A program made the translations under genes and the position numbers. From Flavobacteriales bacterium UBA3376 (GTDB lineage: Bacteria > Bacteroidota > Bacteroidia > Flavobacteriales > Weeksellaceae), in NCBI GenBank assembly GCA_002359055.1, contig DEQC01000024.1, positions 1 through 60,680 of the forward strand: 60,680 nt of DNA, in the 5' to 3' direction. How positions within the stretch are numbered: position 1 is the stretch's first letter; each line of letters begins with the position of its first letter. Below, piece by piece: positions 17,404 to 25,367 of this stretch. A model generated the notes under the pieces. It had not been told where the DNA came from. It did not search any database and worked only from the letters and a program-made list of their open reading frames with translations.

Positions 17404-18366
17404 TTATTCGATGATTTGAACACTTGAATTCACCAAAAGGTTTTCTACTGCTTCAGGATTTGATGGAACCACCTTGATTTCATAAATCGATTCTTCGGGT
17501 TTATAATCTGGAAACGCAGTGGTTATGTCGGCATATTTTGTCAATTGTTTTAAGGTCACAATTTTTCCTTGAAATTCTAAACCACCAAAAGTGGATTTCA
17601 TCTGAATTTCACTACCTCTTTGAAAATTCAACATTTCACTTTCTGGAATTGTAAATCGGAAATAAGTAGAATTTGGAATATAACCATTGAACAAAGCATA
17701 ACCGGGAGTTGCTAATTCACCTTTTTTTAATGTAATGGTTTCGATTTGCATATCATTTGTTGCTATAATATATCTTTCTGCATAAGCTGTCATCGCTTCT
17801 TTTAAAGCACCTTGAGCTTGCTGTGCCTGCCCTTCTGCCATACCTATTTGTTCGTGTCTTGTGCCTTTTAAAACTTCATCCATCTCAGCATTGACAGCAT
17901 CCAATTGAGCTTTCGCTCCTTTGTATTTAGCAAAAATTTCATCAAAATTTTGAGGCGACATCAAACTGTCTTTGAACATTAGTTGAGCACGTTCATAAGA
18001 CTTTCTCGCAAATTCAAATTGTTCCATCAATCCACTTTGCTTTGCTCTCAATTGTCTCAATTGATTTTGAGTAGCTCCGGTTCTTGCCATTTCTGCTTGC
18101 ATTTGAGCCGAATATTGAGCGCCTTGTGCTTGTTGAATTTTCGCATCTACTTCTGGTATATCCAAAAGTGCTAAAGTATCGCCTATGCTCACCAAATCAC
18201 CTTCATTTACATAAATTTCAATAATTCTTCCAGGCAATTTCGCAGAAAAAGAAATTACTTCTTTTTTAACTTTTCCTTCAATTGCACGATTCGGCTGAGG
18301 AGAATTACAAGAAAACAAAATAGTTAAAACGATAAAAGGTATGTATTTCATTGAATTAATTTTCAT
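17404..18366 (-). CDS. HlyD-family periplasmic adaptor, lipoprotein
   Basis: The 320-residue membrane-fusion protein carries a lipobox ILFSC with Cys at 20, so it is lipid-anchored. A lipoyl-like half (about 40-75: LPGRIIEIYVNEGDLVSIGDTLALLDIPE) precedes a long coiled coil (about 78-190, alanine/glutamine-rich) and a beta-barrel domain (about 225-290: GSEIQMKSTFGGLEFQGKIV). It bridges the permease and the TolC-like channel. It sits between them in the operon, 13 bases after the TolC stop. Confidence 0.85.
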   Translation of the reverse strand: MKINSMKYIPFIVLTILFSCNSPQPNRAIEGKVKKEVISFSAKLPGRIIEIYVNEGDLVSIGDTLALLDIPEVDAKIQQAQGAQYSAQMQAEMARTGATQNQLRQLRAKQSGLMEQFEFARKSYERAQLMFKDSLMSPQNFDEIFAKYKGAKAQLDAVNAEMDEVLKGTRHEQIGMAEGQAQQAQGALKEAMTAYAERYIIATNDMQIETITLKKGELATPGYALFNGYIPNSTYFRFTIPESEMLNFQRGSEIQMKSTFGGLEFQGKIVTLKQLTKYADITTAFPDYKPEESIYEIKVVPSNPEAVENLLVNSSVQIIE

Positions 18367-18379
18367 AGCAAATGATTAT

Positions 18380-19774
18380 TTATAAATTTTCTATTTTTAA
18401 ATTTTGAGTGGATCTCATCAGTTCGATTGCATTTCTCCTTTGGTTGAAAATAGCTGTTTGAAGTTCTAATTCGGCATTGAGCAAATCATTTTCAGCTTCA
18501 ATCAAATCAGAAGAAGTTTTGGTTCCATATCTAAATTCTTTTTCAACATTCTTCAATGCTTTCTGAGCCAATTCAACTTCTTTATTTTTTAGTTCGATTT
18601 GTGCATAGGCTATTTCGAATTCAGTTTGATTATTTGCCAAATTCAATTTCAATAATTTCTCAGCTTCATTTTTCTTTTGAATCAAAATCTCTTTATTGAT
18701 TTGAGCTTCTGCCACGTTTGTTTTACCTTCTCTCCCATCGAATATATCCCACTGAAAACCAATGCCCGCTTGTACCATCGGAAAAATGTGCAAACGATTG
18801 GGATTCAAATCGAGTCGATAATTGCTTCCAGAAATGATTTCATCTGAAGTAGTAATTTTTCCTTCGTACAATCCCATATAAGCCACCGAAGCTTTTGCCA
18901 TCACTTTTGGAACCCACCATTTTTCTTCCGCTTTGATTTTATTTTCTGCTGCTTGAATGCCATGTTCCAAAGCTCTAATTTCAGCTCTTTGATCAACTTC
19001 TGTCGATGAAACAAGATAATCGATCGGTTGTAAAACAGGATCTATATTTGCTATTCTTTCCCTTTCCATTCCTGTTAGCAAATGCAATTGTGTGATCAAT
19101 AATTCTCTTTTTCCTTCATATTCGATCAATTTTGAATCTAATATCGCTTGTGCCAACTCAATTTTTTGATGGTCATAAGGAGTGATCAATCCGTAACTCA
19201 AAGCTTTATCTGCTGTTTTACGATTGATTGCCAATCTTTCTTTGGATGCATCCAACACAAGCTTTGAATGATGCAATAAACTGAATTGATCATAAGCTTT
19301 AGAAATCTCAACTATGATATCATCTATGGTTTTTTCCATTAAAATCTGTTCAGATTTTCCTTTTTCTCGATTGGCTTCTTTCAAATATTTAACTTTTCCA
19401 CCAGAATAAATCAACATACTTGCCTCCGCCTTAGCTGTAGCTGAAATTCCAGATATATTGAGACGATTGGTTCGTTGAGGTATATTTAATTCCAACTCTT
19501 CTATGAGAGGAATGTGCAAACCTGGAGTTTTATAATTGGTAGATGTATATAAATATCCTGTCTGAGCGGTGAGATTAACTTTAGGAAGAAAAATATCTTT
19601 CAAACGCTCATCGCTGAGTTGAGTGATTTGATGTTGTAGTTTTTGTTGATTCAAATTTCCGTCGTTAGCAATCGCTGCCTGAATCAAATCTTCTAAATCA
19701 GGTACAGATTGAGATAAAACAAAAAATGGTGATAGAAAAGTTATCATCCATAAAATTTTAATTTTGAGTTTCAT
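18380..19774 (-). CDS. TolC-family outer-membrane efflux protein
   Basis: The 464-residue product (start ATG at 19774; the frame opens two codons earlier with TTG) has a signal peptide ending in VLSQS. The mature part is almost wholly helical with two internally repeated halves, as expected of the TolC alpha-barrel; the heptad-rich stretches about 170-260 and 385-455 correspond to the paired helices. It is the first gene of the export operon TolC-HlyD-permease-Crp. A -7 box lies about 20 bases upstream (19794-19801). Confidence 0.85.
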   Translation of the reverse strand: MKLKIKILWMITFLSPFFVLSQSVPDLEDLIQAAIANDGNLNQQKLQHQITQLSDERLKDIFLPKVNLTAQTGYLYTSTNYKTPGLHIPLIEELELNIPQRTNRLNISGISATAKAEASMLIYSGGKVKYLKEANREKGKSEQILMEKTIDDIIVEISKAYDQFSLLHHSKLVLDASKERLAINRKTADKALSYGLITPYDHQKIELAQAILDSKLIEYEGKRELLITQLHLLTGMERERIANIDPVLQPIDYLVSSTEVDQRAEIRALEHGIQAAENKIKAEEKWWVPKVMAKASVAYMGLYEGKITTSDEIISGSNYRLDLNPNRLHIFPMVQAGIGFQWDIFDGREGKTNVAEAQINKEILIQKKNEAEKLLKLNLANNQTEFEIAYAQIELKNKEVELAQKALKNVEKEFRYGTKTSSDLIEAENDLLNAELELQTAIFNQRRNAIELMRSTQNLKIENL

Positions 19775-19793
19775 TTTCAATTAATTTATGGTA

Positions 19794-19801
19794 CAAAACT
19801 A
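19794..19801 (-). promoter_or_regulatory. -7 box for the export operon
   Basis: Minus strand TAGTTTTG, 20 bases before the ATG at 19774. It fits TAnnTTTG and favours that start codon. Confidence 0.4.
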
Positions 19802-19904
19802 AATCAATACTCATTTAAAACTTTTGATAAAAGTCAAAAAAACAAATTATCGAATCGATAAGTTTTGTTCTTTAAATTTACTGCAAAATATTTATCTTCG
19901 CACT

Positions 19905-20306
19905 ATGATGAAAATAGAACATATCGGAATAGCTGTAAAAGATTTGGAAGTATCCAACGAATTGTTTAGAAAACTTTTGGGCAAACCCGCTTATAAAGAA
20001 GAATCAGTGGAAAGTGAAGCGGTAAAAACTTCTTTCTTCGAAATAGGCGAAAGTAAAATCGAATTATTGGAAGCAATGAATGAAAATTCAGCCATTGCAA
20101 AATATTTAAATAAAAATCGCGAAGGAATTCACCACATTGCTTTTGCAGTAGAAAATTTGGAAAAAGAAATACAAAGGCTTAAAAATGAAGGATTTGAATT
20201 CATCAATGAAATACCTAAAAAGGGCGCCGACAACAAATTAGTTGTGTTTTTACATCCAAAATCAACCAATGGCGTATTGGTAGAATTGTGTTCTGATGAA
20301 AAATAG
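19905..20306 (+). CDS. mce: Methylmalonyl-CoA epimerase
   Basis: This 133-residue glyoxalase-fold protein interconverts the (R) and (S) epimers of methylmalonyl-CoA, linking propionyl-CoA carboxylation to succinyl-CoA. It begins MMKIEHIGIAVKDLE and contains EGIHHIAFAVENLE (about 74-87), with the metal-binding His (KIEHIG, HHIAF), a Gln/Glu in the KIELLEA strand and the closing ELCS strand. The frame extends 27 codons upstream but contains a -7-like TATCTTCG (19893-19900), so I start it at the ATG pair 19905/19908. The leader is very short or absent. Confidence 0.9.
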   Translation: MMKIEHIGIAVKDLEVSNELFRKLLGKPAYKEESVESEAVKTSFFEIGESKIELLEAMNENSAIAKYLNKNREGIHHIAFAVENLEKEIQRLKNEGFEFINEIPKKGADNKLVVFLHPKSTNGVLVELCSDEK

Positions 20307-20390
20307 TTTGCTAAATTAAAGAGATTGTTATAATATTGCAGTCCGAAAACGCTAAGCGTATTGAACAATAGATTTAGCGACATTTCGAAA

Positions 20391-20464
20391 GGTCCTATAG
20401 CTCAGCCGGTTAGAGCACTTGACTCATAATCAAGGGGTCCCTGGTTCAAGCCCAGGTGGGACCA
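20391..20464 (+). tRNA. tRNA with CAT anticodon (Met, or Ile-CAT)
   Basis: The acceptor stem GGTCCTA pairs with TGGGACC, with discriminator A at 20464. The anticodon stem-loop is CTTGA-CTCATAA-TCAAG (anticodon CAT). The D-loop has AGCTCAGC and the T-arm GGTTCAAGCCC. CCA is not encoded. Elongator Met and lysidine-modified Ile tRNAs share this anticodon loop; I lean to Met. A terminator follows at 20486. Confidence 0.9.
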
Positions 20465-20485
20465 CAAAAAACAAAAGTGTTCACG

Positions 20486-20519
20486 AAAAAGGCAATCGCA
20501 ATTATGTGGTTGCCTTTTT
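20486..20519 (+). terminator. Intrinsic terminator after the CAT tRNA
   Basis: GGCAATC and GGTTGCC arms around a 10-base loop, followed by a T run (TTTTT at 20515-20519). It ends tRNA transcription before the restriction-modification genes. Confidence 0.6.
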
Positions 20520-20630
20520 CATTTTAATAAATAATTTATTAGAACATATTAAAGAATAATACTTCATTTTATAATTTGATAAATAAAAAATTAAACATAA
20601 ATTTGTAACCATTGTGCAAGGTTTACTAAT

Positions 20631-21878
20631 ATGGTTACTATGAAAAACTACTTAACTTTAGCTGAAGCATCTGAAATTATTGGTAAAAGTAAAGAAACTT
20701 TACGAAGATGGGACAAGGAAGGAATTCTTAAAGCCGTTCGTGAACCTGTTTCAAATTATAGAGTTTATAAAAAATCAGATATACAAAAGTTACTAGGTGA
20801 TTTTTATAAGGAAAACGATGTATCTAATTATGTAGAACCAAACAATGAATATTCTGTACTTGAATTATTTGCTGGAGCCGGAGGCTTAGCATTGGGATTT
20901 GAAAAAGCAGGATTAAAATGTGTTGCCCTAAATGAAATTGATAAATGGGCTTGTCAAACATTAAGAAATAATAGACCTAATTGGAATGTTTTGGAAGGAG
21001 ATATTAAAAATTTAGACTTTTCAAAATATAAGAATATGGTTGACATAGTTTCTGGTGGTTTTCCTTGTCAAGCATTTAGCTACGCAGGCAAAAAACTAGG
21101 ACTTAAAGATGCTAGAGGCACTCTTTTCTATGAGTTTGCAAGAGTTATACAAGAAGTTCAACCTGCGATTTGTATAGGTGAGAATGTACGCGGATTATTA
21201 AGTCACGATAAAGGGAAAACTCTTAAAGGGATGATTTCAGTACTTGATGAAATTGGCTATAAGGTATTACCAGTACAAGTTTTAAAAGCAATAAATTATC
21301 GAGTACCACAAAAAAGAGAGCGATTAATATTAGTTGGTGTTAGAAAAGATATTGATATTGATTTTGAATATCCAAAACCTTCAAGAAAAGTTTATAATTT
21401 AAAAGATGCACTAAAAAAAGGTGAACTTTACGATTGTGATGTTCCAAAATCTGAGGGTGCTAAATATCCTAAACATAAAAAAGAAGTATTAGATTTAGTT
21501 CCACCAAAAGGATATTGGAGAGATTTGCCTATTGATATACAGAAGGAATATATGGGTAAGAGTTTTTATTTAGGAGGAGGAAAAACTGGAATGGCTAGAA
21601 GAATTGGTTGGGATGAACCTAGCTTAACACTGACTTGTAGTCCTGCTCAAAAGCAAACTGAAAGGTGCCATCCCGATGAAACTCGCCCATTCACAGTTAG
21701 GGAATATGCTAGAATTCAAACTTTTCCCGATGATTGGAATTTTGCTGGCTCTATTTCTCAACAATATAAACAAATTGGCAATGCTGTTCCAGTAAATCTA
21801 GCAAAAGAAATTGGTTATTCTTTAATCAAATTTTTAAACCAATATTATACTGCTAAAGATGAAATTAATTGCAATTAG
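20631..21878 (+). CDS. DNA (cytosine-5) methyltransferase with N-terminal HTH domain
   Basis: The 415-residue type II modification enzyme methylates cytosine C5. Residues 5-58 form a MerR/excisionase-type winged helix (LTLAEASEIIGKSKETLRRW, then VSNYRVYKKSDI). The methyltransferase follows: motif I LELFAGAGG at about 77-85, motif IV GGFPCQAFS with catalytic Cys at 146, motif VI GENVRG at about 183-188, motif VIII PQKRERLILVG at about 226. Its stop overlaps the convergent endonuclease stop by four bases. The fused DNA-binding domain could let it repress itself, as C5 methyltransferases of restriction systems do, or act as a site-specific anchor. Confidence 0.9.
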   Translation: MVTMKNYLTLAEASEIIGKSKETLRRWDKEGILKAVREPVSNYRVYKKSDIQKLLGDFYKENDVSNYVEPNNEYSVLELFAGAGGLALGFEKAGLKCVALNEIDKWACQTLRNNRPNWNVLEGDIKNLDFSKYKNMVDIVSGGFPCQAFSYAGKKLGLKDARGTLFYEFARVIQEVQPAICIGENVRGLLSHDKGKTLKGMISVLDEIGYKVLPVQVLKAINYRVPQKRERLILVGVRKDIDIDFEYPKPSRKVYNLKDALKKGELYDCDVPKSEGAKYPKHKKEVLDLVPPKGYWRDLPIDIQKEYMGKSFYLGGGKTGMARRIGWDEPSLTLTCSPAQKQTERCHPDETRPFTVREYARIQTFPDDWNFAGSISQQYKQIGNAVPVNLAKEIGYSLIKFLNQYYTAKDEINCN

Positions 21879-22582
21879 TTGTACTTTTCTTCAATCTCTT
21901 TCGCAAGTGTTTGTATCGTATTTTCAACTATATCACTCCCGTCAACTTCTAAGGCCACATCTCCTATAGCATCAATTAAATCAAAATAAAAATCTTCTTT
22001 ACCTGTTAATCGATACCAAAACTCTTCACCTATAAATACTGGATACTCTTTTTCAATCTTTTTATAATGAGAACTTAATTCCTCAGGCTCACCATAAATC
22101 ACCCCAACAATCATGTCGTTTATTCCTATATTTAAATTATTAGTTCTTGCTAAACTCCTAACTCCATTAAAATGATTGATTATCGTTGTAACATCATCAT
22201 AATTGATTGTATTTGGTCCAGCTTTTAATTGACAATACTTTTTTCTCCCATCCACAGCATCAATAAACTCAATATCAATACCTTGTGTTGTTGAACCAAG
22301 CCCTTGAAATAACCTACTTATCAAACTCTGTATTTTCATCCCAAATGAAGTTGTGATTGAAGATCCTAAAATTCTAGGTAAAACTAAAGCTTTTGCAATA
22401 CTCTCTGAATCATCATTTCCAGTTAAAAAATTAGCTAAATATTTAAACAAAAAGGGATTTACATTATATTCTGATAACTCAGCAGCTCTTTTGCATGCAC
22501 CATTTATATGATTATAAATAATCTCATCTCTAAAAAATTGCTTAGCACTTTCTAATATTTGTTCTCTATGTAACTCATCCAT
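21875..22582 (-). CDS. Type II restriction endonuclease (PmeII-like)
   Basis: The 235-residue product reads as a PmeII-type restriction enzyme: an N-terminal INGACKRAAELSEYNVNPFL segment and a core with GIDIEFID (about 101-108) and QLKAGPN (118-124), a D/E...QxK variant of the PD-(D/E)xK nuclease centre. It cuts the site its partner methylates. The gene is convergent with the methyltransferase and overlaps its stop by four bases. The recognition site cannot be inferred from the sequence. Family assignment from memory of the sequence type; a search would settle it. Confidence 0.75.
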   Translation of the reverse strand: MDELHREQILESAKQFFRDEIIYNHINGACKRAAELSEYNVNPFLFKYLANFLTGNDDSESIAKALVLPRILGSSITTSFGMKIQSLISRLFQGLGSTTQGIDIEFIDAVDGRKKYCQLKAGPNTINYDDVTTIINHFNGVRSLARTNNLNIGINDMIVGVIYGEPEELSSHYKKIEKEYPVFIGEEFWYRLTGKEDFYFDLIDAIGDVALEVDGSDIVENTIQTLAKEIEEKYN

Positions 22583-22692
22583 CTTTTAAAAACAACTTAT
22601 TAAGTTATTATAAATTAATTGTCAATCTAAAATAGCTAAGTTACATCGATTAAAATAAACTCAATTCAAATTGTAAATATTTATGTCAATTT

Positions 22693-22986
22693 CTATTTAA
22701 AAAATTCAAACTCAATTTCCTTAGGCATAAAGTGAATTCCTTTGAAATCAGTGATTCCTTTGAATTGATGTTTGACTTGTGGAGGAATGATCATAGCATC
22801 GCCCGGTTTCATCTGTATTTCTTCATCAGCCATATTCAAAACACATTCTCCTTCATGTATAAATATCACCGATTCCAAATTTGATGAATGTAATGGCAAA
22901 AGTTTACCTTCCTTCCCTCCCATTTCCTTTGCAATCAAATCTTTTCCGCTCGCAAGGGTTCTAACTTTTGGTTTAATGACTTCCAT
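22693..22986 (-). CDS. Small cupin-domain protein
   Basis: The 97-residue single cupin barrel has motif-like stretches: LHSSNLESVIFIHEGECVLNM (the first, with His) and PGDAMIIPPQVKHQFKG (the second, with the metal His). The substrate is unknown; small cupins often act as metal-dependent isomerases or effector sensors. It lies 109 bases beyond the endonuclease start and 69 bases beyond the chrA stop, all on the minus strand. Confidence 0.8.
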   Translation of the reverse strand: MEVIKPKVRTLASGKDLIAKEMGGKEGKLLPLHSSNLESVIFIHEGECVLNMADEEIQMKPGDAMIIPPQVKHQFKGITDFKGIHFMPKEIEFEFFK

Positions 22987-23055
22987 AGTTTTATTTTAAA
23001 TTAATAATACAGTTTCTATAAAGTTATAAAAATTTCATTGGAAGTAATTATTGAT

Positions 23056-24183
23056 TCAAATAAAAGTTAAGAAATAACCCAACAAAGATCCGAGCAATAA
23101 AATAACAACTGAGTTTATTTTTCTATAACCAAATGTGATGACGATACTTATTACAGCTATTAAAATTGTTTTCCAATCTGTAATTATTTCTCGACCCATA
23201 ATGAAACAAACCGAAACAATTAAAGCCACTGAAGCTATATTTACTGCATCCAAAAAGTGAGAAAAATACTTAGAATTGCGCATGAATTTAAGAAGTGGAT
23301 TCAAAAGTGCCACAAACACAAATGAAGGTAGAAAAACAGCAAAAGTTGAAATCACTGCTCCAAAAATCCCATCGATTTGATAACCGATAAAAGTAACCGA
23401 AGATGTAATCGGTCCTGGAGTAATTTGACCAACAGCTATAGCATCGATCAATTGCTGCCTATCCAATATTCCTGTAGCCACGAGTTCAGCATCCAAAAAA
23501 GCAAACAAAACATAACCACTTCCATAAAGTATTGCTCCGATTTTTAGAAATATCCAAAACAAATCCAGATGAGTAACAGTTGTAGTCGTCGCTAATGACA
23601 AAGGAGTAAAAGCTAAAAAAGTGAAATTGCTAAAGTTTCTGTTGTTCTTATTTTTGAGTAAATGATAGAATAAAAAAATAAAACCAGCGCCAAACATCAA
23701 TAAAATTTCATTTTGAACAATAAATGAAAGTCCAAGCACCAAAATTCCAATGACACCCAACTCTATTGATTTCAAAGACTTTTTGCCCAATGGATAAACG
23801 GCCGATAAAATAATAGCTATAATCGCAGGTTTGATGCCATAAACAAAAGGTTCAACTTGTGGCAATTGACCATAAACTTTGTACAAATAAGCGAAAATAC
23901 CTGTAAATAAAACCGCTGGAAAAATAAAAAGACTTCCCGCCAAAATCATTCCTTTCCAACCTCCTTTTTCCTTGCCAATATGAATCGCCAATTCAGTACT
24001 ATTGGGTCCAGGAATCAGGTGAGTTGCACCCATTAGATCGAGAAACTCCTGTTCGGTCAACCAATTTCGCTTTACGACAAACTCTTCCCTCATCATCGCA
24101 GTATGAGCCGCAGGACCACCAAAAGCTGTGAATCCTAATTTTAAGAAAATGAGAACGAGTTCCTTTAATTGATTTTTTTCCAA
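23056..24183 (-). CDS. chrA: Chromate transporter (ChrA, two-domain form)
   Basis: The 375-residue membrane protein has two homologous halves, each starting with the ChrA signature: FLKLGFTAFGGPAAHTAM with LMGATHLIPGPNSTELAIHIG (about 12-70), and FLKIGAILYGSGYVLFAFLDAELV with VGQITPGPITSSVTFIGY (about 212-270). It exports chromate or related sulfate-like anions, lowering toxicity. The start is TTG at 24183, since no ATG lies upstream in frame. A cupin gene is downstream. Confidence 0.85.
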   Translation of the reverse strand: MEKNQLKELVLIFLKLGFTAFGGPAAHTAMMREEFVVKRNWLTEQEFLDLMGATHLIPGPNSTELAIHIGKEKGGWKGMILAGSLFIFPAVLFTGIFAYLYKVYGQLPQVEPFVYGIKPAIIAIILSAVYPLGKKSLKSIELGVIGILVLGLSFIVQNEILLMFGAGFIFLFYHLLKNKNNRNFSNFTFLAFTPLSLATTTTVTHLDLFWIFLKIGAILYGSGYVLFAFLDAELVATGILDRQQLIDAIAVGQITPGPITSSVTFIGYQIDGIFGAVISTFAVFLPSFVFVALLNPLLKFMRNSKYFSHFLDAVNIASVALIVSVCFIMGREIITDWKTILIAVISIVITFGYRKINSVVILLLGSLLGYFLTFI

Positions 24184-24302
24184 TGATTTAAAAGTTTATC
24201 GATTTTCCAATCGAATACAAATTAAATCCACAAACATAGAAATCAAACATTTACAATTCACCATTCAATCGTTAAGTTTTTATCACAATTTACATTCGAA
24301 AT

Positions 24303-24716
24303 TTAAACTTTGTAGTCTACTTCTATGTTCGGATTTATTTTTAATAAGTCCTGAATAAATTCATTTTTATCCAATGGAGAGATAATTATACTATCGTATT
24401 TGCCATAAAAAATCTCCAATCGATCAAGTGAAGCAGCTGGAGAACTAATCAAATTATTAGTTTCTTTAATTTTATGAATGGAAGAAATCGGAATTTTAGT
24501 ATTGACCAAAAAACCAGCCTTGACCTTCAATTCATCTTCAATGATGGTGTAACTGATCGAAGTAAATAAGTGAATTATAAACAAAAGGCAAAGAAGCAAA
24601 ACAATCAATGCAAGCCAATTGATTGGATTTGTAACGACTTCAAAACCCATAAAAGAAAACATCACAGCTAAAAAAGCAATCAACTTCCAACTGATTTTGG
24701 ATTTGTATTTCTTCAT
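24303..24716 (-). CDS. PH-domain membrane protein (DUF1200/bPH type)
   Basis: The 137-residue product has two membrane helices (about 12-25 and 32-52) followed by a beta-rich PH-like domain (SYTIIEDELKVKAGFLVNTKIPISSIHKIKET, about 54-85; LEIFYGKYDSIIISP, about 98-112). This matches the DUF1200 (bPH_4) family of unknown function. It stands alone; the ChrA gene downstream is 119 bases away. Confidence 0.75.
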   Translation of the reverse strand: MKKYKSKISWKLIAFLAVMFSFMGFEVVTNPINWLALIVLLLCLLFIIHLFTSISYTIIEDELKVKAGFLVNTKIPISSIHKIKETNNLISSPAASLDRLEIFYGKYDSIIISPLDKNEFIQDLLKINPNIEVDYKV

Positions 24717-24759
24717 TGATTCGATTTAAGGAATTGAGGTTAAATTACTTAAAAAAACA

Positions 24760-24792
24760 AAACCCTGCAAATCAAAGATTTGCAGGGTTTTT
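24760..24792. terminator. Bidirectional terminator beyond the tRNA-Ser tail
   Basis: Perfect arms AAACCCTGCAAATC and GATTTGCAGGGTTT around a three-base loop, with T runs on both strands. The tRNA-Ser is read on the minus strand, so for that transcript it is the last terminator after the palindrome. CCCTGCAAA is repeated at 24836-24844. Confidence 0.65.
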
Positions 24793-24793
24793 G

Positions 24794-24810
24794 GCGGAGG
24801 AAGAGGGATT
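24794..24810 (-). repeat. 17-bp duplicate of the tRNA-Ser 3' end
   Basis: The 17 bases are identical to 24962-24978, which include the 3' acceptor arm of tRNA-Ser. The copy is followed on the plus strand by AGGGAT...ATCCCT (24804-24825), a self-complementary hairpin. Copying of a tRNA 3' end beside the intact tRNA is the usual signature of a tyrosine-recombinase attachment site, but no integrase is present in the 152 bp between the copies. Confidence 0.55.
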
Positions 24811-24840
24811 AGCTACGCTGATCCCTAAAGAAGAGCCCTG

Positions 24841-24962
24841 CAAACAAAATGCTACGAGCTGACGCTCTTTGGCATTTTTTTACGCACACACTTACAAACG
24901 CAAGCGTTTGACGTGCGTGCATAAAAAAATGCCACACTCTTCGAGTGTAGCATTTTGGTTTG
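24841..24962. repeat. 122-bp imperfect palindrome with paired terminators
   Basis: The arms CAAACAAAATGCTAC (24841) and GTAGCATTTTGGTTTG (24947) are inverted copies, with a perfect core CAAACGC-AA-GCGTTTG at 24895-24910. Each arm contains its own hairpin plus T run facing outwards: ATGC..GAGCTGACGCTC..GGCAT then T on the plus strand, ATGCTACACTC..GAGTGTGGCAT then T on the minus strand. It therefore terminates traffic from both sides, including the tRNA-Ser transcript. Confidence 0.65.
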
Positions 24963-25047
24963 CGGAGGAAGAGGGATTCGAACCCCCGGAGGTGTGACCC
25001 TCAACGGTTTTCAAGACCGCCGCATTCGACCGCTCTGCCATTCCTCC
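24963..25047 (-). tRNA. tRNA-Ser (TGA)
   Basis: The acceptor stem GGAGGAA pairs with TTCCTCC; the D-loop has AGCGGTCGAATGCGGCG; the anticodon arm encloses CTTGAAA with anticodon TGA; a long variable arm GAGGGTCACACCTC marks it as a class II serine tRNA; the T-arm is GGTTCGAATCC. CCA is not encoded. Promoter at 25082-25089. Confidence 0.95.
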
Positions 25048-25081
25048 TACTGAAACTGTATTCGTTTCCGTAATTGCGTGG

Positions 25082-25089
25082 CAAATATA
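25082..25089 (-). promoter_or_regulatory. -7 box for tRNA-Ser
   Basis: Minus-strand TATATTTG, 35 bases before the tRNA 5' end, matches TAnnTTTG. The rest of 25090-25367 is AT-rich and I see only the unassigned leader of the thiolase gene in it. Confidence 0.45.
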
Positions 25090-25367
25090 AAGATTTTTTT
25101 CAATTAACAACAAGTCTAAAATAAAATTTAAGGCTTTCCTTTCGATTTTAAATTTAATTCTAAAACCTAAAACTCAAAATCAATTAATTATCAATACTTA
25201 ACAAACTAATTAAAATCATTCTAAAGCAATGATTATTTTTCGCCTTTTTTTAGATTCCTTTAAAATATTAAAATTTCATCCATAATTCACCTCTGATAAA
25301 ATCATAATTCACTACAAATTTCATAAATTAGCAATCCAAAAATTAATTAACAAAACAATTAAATAAA

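Noticed and set aside
24892..25113. A 73-codon minus-strand frame
   Set aside because: It runs through tRNA-Ser and the palindrome; the translation is the tRNA read as protein.
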